Below the pieces are notes generated by a model. The model did not search any database and was not told the DNA's origin. It saw only the letters and a program-made list of their open reading frames with translations. This document shows, one piece after another, positions 33,184-38,012 of a stretch of 38,012 nucleotides of DNA. Source of the DNA: Deltaproteobacteria bacterium RIFOXYA12_FULL_58_15 (GTDB lineage Bacteria > Myxococcota > XYA12-FULL-58-9); the NCBI GenBank assembly GCA_001798605.1, contig MGST01000203.1, positions 1 through 38,012 on the forward strand, written 5' to 3'. Positions within the stretch are counted from its first letter, which is position 1. Each line of letters opens with the position of its first letter. The position numbers and the translations under genes were made by a program.

Positions 33184-33675
33184 CTACAACCGGTGATGAC
33201 AACCTCCCCGTTCCAAGATGAAGAAAAACTGCTCGCAAGGTTTGCCGCCCACTCTTACGCCACCGAGGCCCAAACAAAGATCGGGCCCCAACGGAACCAC
33301 TTCGTCATACAGCAGCCGACGAATGGGCTTGGGCAAATGGGAGCGTTGATAGTGCAAAGCTACCACTTGGGTATTGCGCCACACAGAAGACTGCAGGCAA
33401 GCGTCAAATGCACCAATTTGCACAGATTTTTTTACGAAAAACCAACGGCGGGAATCAAAATCCACACCGAAAGGCAACCATTGAAATCCAACCTTTTCAG
33501 CGAACCGAATGATTGGCCGACGCCAGGACTTTTCGAGTTGCTCAAGATGAGAGCCAATGAAATAACCCCTGGGGATCCTCACTGGCCCCGCACCAACATA
33601 GAGCGCTTCCAGCTCTTCCACAGTGGCGCGCCTCAGCACCTGAGCACCGGCATTTTTTGCCTGGGGAGGAATCAT
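33184..33675 (-). CDS. 163-aa protein of unknown function, last gene of the radical SAM cassette
   Basis: A 163-residue soluble protein, third gene of the tetR–radical SAM cassette. Its ATG (33675) follows directly on the radical SAM TAG with no gap, so translation is coupled; there is no separate Shine-Dalgarno. It looks like a genuine small globular protein: EELEALYVGAGPVRIPRGYF, then WLPFGVDFDSRRWFFVKKSV, LHYQRSHLPKPIRRLLYDEV and PDLCLGLGGVRVGGKPCEQFFF. This recalls a small family of strand-rich proteins with a 'GPIPRG...YDEV...PGLYLG' layout; I cannot name it with confidence. GC content is low like its partners. A plus-strand frame covers the same bases but has no protein character. Confidence 0.75.
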   Translation of the reverse strand: MIPPQAKNAGAQVLRRATVEELEALYVGAGPVRIPRGYFIGSHLEQLEKSWRRPIIRFAEKVGFQWLPFGVDFDSRRWFFVKKSVQIGAFDACLQSSVWRNTQVVALHYQRSHLPKPIRRLLYDEVVPLGPDLCLGLGGVRVGGKPCEQFFFILERGGCHHRL

Positions 33676-34773
33676 CTAGAAAATGCGTGACCACGACAAA
33701 AGCGGTTCAATGTTGCCTTCAAAAATCGCCGACGCATCAAATCGGTGCATCGACACACATTTGTGACACGCCTCGCCGCATTCACCAGCCAACTCAATCA
33801 GGCGTGGATGTCGCAAAATCTCCGTGAAGGGCTTTTCTCGGATATTCGCTATCGGACTAATTCCCCAATGCATACAATCAACCACATCACCGTTTGCTTC
33901 CATTGGCAAATTGATTTTCGGCCAGTGACAACGGTAACTCAACGTATTGGTAGAAATCCGATCAATGTAACTGTACGAGTTGGCGATGGGATAGCCTTCC
34001 GTCTTCAATCGCCGCAACATTGTGAAAACCTCAGCCAAAGAGTCTTGGCTGGGAGCAGAGTCTTTCAATCTTTGAGCGTCACCAACTTTCGAAGCCGATT
34101 CAGTGCGAAAAAGATTAAAAATAATAAACGTGTTGAGCTCCTTGGCAAGCTCCGCCAGGTTGTGCACCTCTCCAGGGGTGGTATTTGCTCGCATCATCGT
34201 GCAGTTCAGCAACACCTTGGTTTTCGGATACCGGCGCTTAAGCTCAGGGACCGTCCTTACAATCCGATCAAAAAGCCCAGGAATCCCTCGCGCGTCATCG
34301 TGGCGTGCCGAGGCAAAATCCAACGAAATGCTAATGTTGCCAAGGTACGGCACGACCCGGTCCATCTTTTTGGCCAATAGGGAGCCATTGGTAACCAAAG
34401 TGCAAGTGAAACCCAAATGACTGGCATAGGAAGAAATCTCATCAATGTCACTGCGCATCAAGGGTTCACCGCCCCAAAAAGTCAACCACACAAACCCAGC
34501 CTGGCGAGCAGCTTTGTAAAGCGTTTTTATTTCCGTAGTGGTTAACTCGTCCCTTTGACTTGTTTCATCTTTCCAGGCACAAAACGCACAACTGGCGTTG
34601 CAGCGGGAAGTAATGGCGTGAATCATATTCATTGGATGACGCCAGGCGACCCTGCTCTCTAATAAGCCCAATCCTTTCTCCAATCTTTTGAGCCTCAGGG
34701 TCTTTGCCAGAGCTGCACCACGTGGCAACTGTTTGAGCAGAATCTCGCGCCTCGGTGATGAAAGCACCATCAT
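33676..34773 (-). CDS. Radical SAM protein with SPASM-like Cys-rich C-terminus
   Basis: A 365-residue radical SAM enzyme. The cluster motif ITSRCNASCAFCAW supplies C58, C62 and C65 (CxxxCxxC). LTFWGGEPLMRSDI is the GGEP motif, and VTNGSLL and ISISLDFASARHDD are the usual later barrel strands. The C-terminus has CHWPKINLPMEANGDVVDCMHW and ECGEACHKCVS, cysteines that suggest a SPASM-like extra cluster, as in peptide-modifying maturases and HpnH-type enzymes. Its substrate cannot be read. A strong AGGAGGAG lies six bases before the ATG at 34773, which overlaps the tetR stop (ATGA). Local GC is low (22 of 60 at 34081-34140), a sign of transfer. No precursor-peptide gene is visible nearby. Confidence 0.9.
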   Translation of the reverse strand: MMVLSSPRREILLKQLPRGAALAKTLRLKRLEKGLGLLESRVAWRHPMNMIHAITSRCNASCAFCAWKDETSQRDELTTTEIKTLYKAARQAGFVWLTFWGGEPLMRSDIDEISSYASHLGFTCTLVTNGSLLAKKMDRVVPYLGNISISLDFASARHDDARGIPGLFDRIVRTVPELKRRYPKTKVLLNCTMMRANTTPGEVHNLAELAKELNTFIIFNLFRTESASKVGDAQRLKDSAPSQDSLAEVFTMLRRLKTEGYPIANSYSYIDRISTNTLSYRCHWPKINLPMEANGDVVDCMHWGISPIANIREKPFTEILRHPRLIELAGECGEACHKCVSMHRFDASAIFEGNIEPLLSWSRIF

Positions 34774-35465
34774 TGCTCCTCCTGATCCAATCTTATTGGA
34801 ATTGACGGGGTTTCACCGCTTCGAAAATAGGTATTTACCAAGGAATCAACGACACCGTGCAGATGCTTTCGTCGCTCAGCACAGCGATCCCACCCCAATG
34901 GGTCTAATCCCCAAAGCTCTTCCAGAAGTGGCGCGTAGACGAAGTAACTCATCCCCATACCAAACACACTCAAGAAAAAGTGACGCGGCGAAAACGGCCC
35001 TTCTGGAGGCAAATAGGCACCCAGCATCTCGTTTCCCAAGGTCAAAATAGGCTTGAGAAGATTGGAAATCTTCCGCATCTGCTCACTTTCGGAACAGGCC
35101 TCATGTTGAATAATTCGGATTAGCAAGGGATTGACTTCGACGATGTCTAAATAGCCATCCAAAGCACGATGCAATTTTTCGGACAGAGTTCTTTCACCAG
35201 AAATCGCGTTGATTAAAACCTCGGCGTGGGCGTCAAAATACCTTTCAACAATGGCATCAAATAACGCCTCCTTGTCAGAAAAATAGTAATAAAAGAGTCC
35301 CTTTGTGACCCCGGCGTATCGAGTGATCTCAGCCAGACTGGTACCCGAATACCCCTTGTCAGCAAAAAGAATCTCGGTCGTGCTCAAAAGTCTTTCTCTG
35401 GTAATCTCGCTTTTCTTAGGGGTACCCTTAGCTGCTATTGAATGGCGACTGCTTTTTTGAACCAT
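34770..35465 (-). CDS. TetR-family transcription regulator
   Basis: A 231-residue TetR regulator. The N-terminal HTH (about 20-66) is canonical: RERLLSTTEILFADKGYSGTSLAEITRYAGVTKGLFYYYFSDKEALF, with the usual TKGLFYYYF recognition region. The C-terminal ligand domain is divergent, so the inducer is unknown. It is the first gene of a three-gene minus-strand cassette with the radical SAM enzyme (4-base overlap). The ATG at 35465 has no Shine-Dalgarno, and the predicted -10 box is only 8 bases upstream. The message is therefore probably leaderless or nearly so. A perfect inverted repeat covers the start codon, suggesting autorepression. Confidence 0.92.
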   Translation of the reverse strand: MVQKSSRHSIAAKGTPKKSEITRERLLSTTEILFADKGYSGTSLAEITRYAGVTKGLFYYYFSDKEALFDAIVERYFDAHAEVLINAISGERTLSEKLHRALDGYLDIVEVNPLLIRIIQHEACSESEQMRKISNLLKPILTLGNEMLGAYLPPEGPFSPRHFFLSVFGMGMSYFVYAPLLEELWGLDPLGWDRCAERRKHLHGVVDSLVNTYFRSGETPSIPIRLDQEEQ

Positions 35466-35475
35466 CGTTCAAAAA
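35454..35475. promoter_or_regulatory. Palindromic operator candidate over the tetR start
   Basis: TTTTTGAAC (35454-35462), a four-base centre CATC, then GTTCAAAAA (35467-35475): perfect 9-base arms, 22 bases in all. It spans the tetR ATG and reaches into the predicted -10 box, where bound repressor would block transcription. TetR-family operators are usually palindromes of this size near their own gene. Confidence 0.7.
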
Positions 35476-35503
35476 TATCTCACGTTGGAGCTGGTCAAGT
35501 CAA
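35474..35503 (-). promoter_or_regulatory. Predicted promoter of the tetR–radical SAM cassette
   Basis: On the minus strand TTGACT (35503-35498, 5/6) is followed after 18 bases by GATATT (35479-35474, 4/6). The start point would fall near 35467, at or within two bases of the tetR ATG (35465). This fits a leaderless message and explains the missing Shine-Dalgarno. Confidence 0.55.
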
Positions 35504-35512
35504 CAGCTTCTG

Positions 35513-35571
35513 TTCACTTGCTTCACTTGCCGCGGTCATCGCAAGCCTGTTTGTCGATTGTCGATTGTCGA
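35513..35571. repeat. Short tandem repeats at the cassette edge
   Basis: TTCACTTGC occurs twice in tandem (35513-35530), and TTGTCGA three times (35551-35571). They lie between the low-GC cassette promoter and the next plus-strand gene, at the point where base composition returns to normal. They may mark old recombination or slippage; no matching copy was seen at the other edge. Confidence 0.65.
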
Positions 35572-35639
35572 TTGGTCGCATGGGTCGGTTCAATGGGGTA
35601 TCCTGCGGGTAGTGGTGGTTTCGCAGAAAGGGAGTCATC

Positions 35640-35993
35640 ATGGGCCATGGAGAATCGTGTAAGAGTTGCAAAGACTGCTCGTGTGACAGTGCACCCGAGA
35701 TCAAGCCGAGCGAGAACTATCCACACAGGCGTCGCGACGAGTCGCGGTTCCTCACCGAGGGGCAGAAAGGGCCAGAGCCCGACGCGACGCCGCTGGAGGC
35801 GAGTTGCCCCCATTACCGCGTTGGACCGGCAACGAGATCACAATGCAATACCTGCATCGTTGCTTGGGTCTTGGCCGTTGGTGTCGAGGCTGCCGAAAAT
35901 GTGGCGGCGCAGTACGAAGGCTCAGGCCGGCGGATCACTGCCGACCGAATTCGCGCCGCTATCGTTCGGCAGCAACTGAGGAACATTGCGTAG
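35640..35993 (+). CDS. Small Cys-rich hypothetical protein
   Basis: A 117-residue protein I do not recognise. GGGAG sits at good distance before the ATG at 35640, and codon use is GC-rich like the surroundings. The N-terminus has a tight cysteine cluster (CKSCKDCSC: C7, C10, C13, C15), and a later SQCNTC pair could also bind metal. The C-terminal part (VEAAENVAAQYEGSGRRITADRIRAAIVRQQL) is helical and faintly resembles a histone-fold helix pair, an untested impression. The next gene is in the same frame 45 bases further, separated by this TAG and with no other gap. Confidence 0.55.
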   Translation: MGHGESCKSCKDCSCDSAPEIKPSENYPHRRRDESRFLTEGQKGPEPDATPLEASCPHYRVGPATRSQCNTCIVAWVLAVGVEAAENVAAQYEGSGRRITADRIRAAIVRQQLRNIA

Positions 35994-36038
35994 TACTCGG
36001 CCGTTGACCACCCGAACGTGCCGTGCTTCCCTGAGTGG

Positions 36039-38012
36039 GTGCGTCGTCTCATCCTCATTTTTCATTGTTTGGCAGCGAGCCAAGCTCGTGCAGCTGTCGT
36101 GCCCGAGTTCGATGCAACCCGTGAAACTATCCTCGTGGATAAGCGCGGCGCATCGCCGGCAGAGCAACGCTTGCCTACGGGGCTTTGGTATGCGGAGCAG
36201 GATGGGTATCTCCAAGATGGAACCGTCCGTGTTCGCCTGAAGATACCCAAGGGAAGCACCCGAGCGGTAGTGATTGCTGTGCGCACGGTCGAGGAGGCGA
36301 ACGGTGTGCGTGCCTACGGGTTGTCCCTGGAGGGCCGGTTTTGTCGGCTGGTTGCGATGCAATCGGGAGTTCCTGAGTCAATTCAGAACCGGGTGATGAT
36401 TGCTCGTTCCTCTCGACCCGGCATGATCGAAGTGGTGCTCTCGGTCTTTTCCGACGCGATGGTTGCCAACATTTTTGATCCGCAGACGGGCAAGCTTCTG
36501 GCAACAACTTCGGTGACGGGGCTCGCGATTCGACCAGGACGTGTCGCCATCTCCTCAGAGGTTGAGACAGGGCCTGCGTTGCATCTGTTGTCGACGCGAC
36601 GCGCCTGTGCGAAGTTGCCGCTTCGGCCGGTTAATGGAACGGACGACGAGCTCCCCGTTGTCGTCACGGTGGCCCAAAAAGACTGGTCTGAAACTCGAGC
36701 CTACGCCGAGTTACTCGAAACAACGGGCGACGGTCTCGCGGTCCTGCGAACCGAACCGGTAGGCCTCGAACACCTGTTCTGCAGCGGTGTTACACTGCAC
36801 TCGGTACAGAGTGAGCTGCCGTGGAAGTATATTGATTTGAGTTATCTCAAGGCACGGAATCAGCCTCCCGTCGTGACGACGACAGGATATGATCTCGATC
36901 GCAGTTACAAGAATGCGGCCATGGTTGAAGGGCTGCTACGAGGATGGCATTCTCGTTATCCCAAACGCACCCGCGTCGAGGTTCTCGGCAGGAGTCATCA
37001 GGGCCGTCCCATCTTGGCTTTCGCCATCGGTGAAAACCTGCACGACGGTGACGTGCGGCCGAGCGTGTCATTGGCGGGTGCCCACCATGGCGATGAGCTG
37101 ATGGGAACGGAGATGGTGCTCGATGCAATCCGTGTCTTGGTGGAGGGGCAATCAACAGAGGTCAAACGGTGGCGCAAGTCGGTCGTTGTTTATGCTGTTC
37201 CAATGGTGAATCCAGACGGTGTGCAGGTTTTCCTCGAGGAGTCACCGCGCGCGGGTCGTAAGAATGGTCGGGACAATGACGGCGACGGCACCCGTGGCAT
37301 TTTTGAGGGCGTCGATCTCAATCGCAATTATCCATTTAGGTGGGAGCGTCCATCGCGGACGTGCTCCGATGCCAATCATCCGCACTACAGGGGGTCCCAG
37401 CCGGCATCGGAGCCAGAGACTCGTGCGATGATGAGTCTTGCGGAGCGGGAGCGATTTGTTGCCTCATTGTCCTACCATATGGGAAATCTCGCTCTGCTCG
37501 TACCCTATACGACAGGCGACGCCGAAGATCCGGTGCCAAACGAAGCGTGGTTGGTGGCCGAGGGCTTGATTCGCGATCTCAGCCATCCGCAAGGGCAAAT
37601 GAAGGTAAGGCATAGCATTTATGCCGTGCAAGGAACGGATCAGGATTGGCTGCGGCACCAGCACGGGACGGTGGCGATTCTGGTGGAAGGTGCACTGTGG
37701 CCACCACCCACAGGACAGGACCCAAGAAAGGGTCTCATTGATGCTACCAGGCCCATTTGGCAACGGCTGTTAGACCGAATCATCAACGGGCCAACCTTGA
37801 CGGGGACAGTCGTCGATTCGAGCGGTCACCCTCTGAATATGAGCGTGAATCTGGCGGAGGTGGAGTTGCGGGCTTCTGAGAGTTGGACCACCCGGCCTCG
37901 GGACGGCTCCTTTGTTCGCATTCTTCCTTACCCCGGTGAGTACACCGTGCGAATCGATGGCCCAGGGGTGAGCCCAGTTGTCGAGAGGGTGACGGTGGAC
38001 GGCGGTCGTGTC
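36039..38012 (+). CDS. Secreted M14 zinc carboxypeptidase, 3' end outside window
   Basis: An open frame of 658 codons running off the right edge. A signal peptide is likely (MRRLILIFHCLAASQARA). Residues ~20-310 are a beta-rich N-terminal region without a recognised domain. The M14 carboxypeptidase domain (about 310-585) has every core residue: zinc ligands H350 and E353 (AHHGDELMG) and H480 (LSYHMGN), NPDG at 391, DLNRNY at 426-431 with the substrate-binding Asn-Arg, and catalytic E550 (LVEGAL). From about 588 a carboxypeptidase-regulatory-like beta sandwich begins (LTGTVVDSSGHPL) and continues past the edge. It would trim C-terminal residues from extracytoplasmic peptides. I took the GTG at 36039; GTG 36018 is an alternative. 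The nearest in-frame stop upstream is 35991. Confidence 0.9.
   Translation, partial: MRRLILIFHCLAASQARAAVVPEFDATRETILVDKRGASPAEQRLPTGLWYAEQDGYLQDGTVRVRLKIPKGSTRAVVIAVRTVEEANGVRAYGLSLEGRFCRLVAMQSGVPESIQNRVMIARSSRPGMIEVVLSVFSDAMVANIFDPQTGKLLATTSVTGLAIRPGRVAISSEVETGPALHLLSTRRACAKLPLRPVNGTDDELPVVVTVAQKDWSETRAYAELLETTGDGLAVLRTEPVGLEHLFCSGVTLHSVQSELPWKYIDLSYLKARNQPPVVTTTGYDLDRSYKNAAMVEGLLRGWHSRYPKRTRVEVLGRSHQGRPILAFAIGENLHDGDVRPSVSLAGAHHGDELMGTEMVLDAIRVLVEGQSTEVKRWRKSVVVYAVPMVNPDGVQVFLEESPRAGRKNGRDNDGDGTRGIFEGVDLNRNYPFRWERPSRTCSDANHPHYRGSQPASEPETRAMMSLAERERFVASLSYHMGNLALLVPYTTGDAEDPVPNEAWLVAEGLIRDLSHPQGQMKVRHSIYAVQGTDQDWLRHQHGTVAILVEGALWPPPTGQDPRKGLIDATRPIWQRLLDRIINGPTLTGTVVDSSGHPLNMSVNLAEVELRASESWTTRPRDGSFVRILPYPGEYTVRIDGPGVSPVVERVTVDGGRV

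Noticed and set aside
33193..33690. A 165-codon plus-strand open frame opposite the 163-aa cassette gene.
   Set aside because: The minus-strand product looks like a folded protein, abuts the radical SAM stop exactly and matches cassette composition; the plus frame lacks these and has no upstream ribosome binding site.
35513..35571. Tandem repeats considered as a CRISPR-like array or attachment site.
   Set aside because: Units are 7 and 9 bases with no spacers, and no integrase or matching copy at the other edge of the low-GC cassette was found.

Overview
The window (about 38 kb, GC-rich apart from one island) looks like chromosomal DNA of a deltaproteobacterium, most likely Myxococcota or a related group such as Bradymonadales. 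The grounds are a PilZ protein of the myxobacterial TIGR02266 type fused to a receiver domain, a receiver–DUF4388 protein, a zinc-ribbon/single-TM/TPR protein, Cys-rich surface lipoproteins, and a C-terminal domain resembling the LIC_10091 family. The lineage is inferred from gene content, not from a marker search. I saw no rRNA, tRNA, CRISPR array, transposase or integrase.

Layout. 1–3.7 kb: the 3' end of a soluble lytic transglycosylase, the GTPase BipA/TypA (minus strand), a thioredoxin and a secreted START-domain protein. 3.8–7.2 kb: a small membrane hydroxylase/desaturase-like protein, a MORN-like repeat lipoprotein, then the rplU–rpmA–obgE operon with a strong promoter and a leader hairpin that can pair with part of the rplU ribosome binding site. 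7.2–13.7 kb: a METTL7-like methyltransferase, a two-TM protein, a PilZ–PilZ–receiver protein, a lipoprotein with an internal duplication, a HIT hydrolase and a Cys/Met-metabolism PLP enzyme. 13.8–19.6 kb: nuoL–nuoM–nuoN, overlapping by 4 bases at each junction, with none of nuoA–K nearby. 19.6–26 kb: a zinc-ribbon/TPR membrane protein, a Crp/Fnr regulator, a receiver–DUF4388 protein, an RlmM-like RNA 2'-O-methyltransferase and an MFS transporter. 26–28.4 kb: two Cys-rich lipoproteins and a small secreted protein. 28.4–33.1 kb: an AMMECR1 protein, an MltG-like transglycosylase fused to a LIC_10091-like domain, and an M3 oligopeptidase.

33.2–35.5 kb is a tight three-gene minus-strand cassette (TetR regulator, radical SAM enzyme, 163-aa protein) with visibly lower GC than its surroundings. 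Its genes overlap or abut. A perfect 9-bp inverted repeat covers the tetR start codon and probable transcription start. It reads as a self-regulated, probably horizontally acquired unit, and is the best candidate here for an undescribed system. 35.6–38 kb: a small Cys-rich protein and a long M14 zinc carboxypeptidase that runs off the right edge.

Most genes are housekeeping or regulatory and appear to be separate transcription units. The real operons are rplU–rpmA–obgE, nuoLMN and the tetR/radical SAM cassette, with the Cys-rich lipoprotein pair a likely fourth. Functions are assigned from motifs read by eye; no database search was possible.
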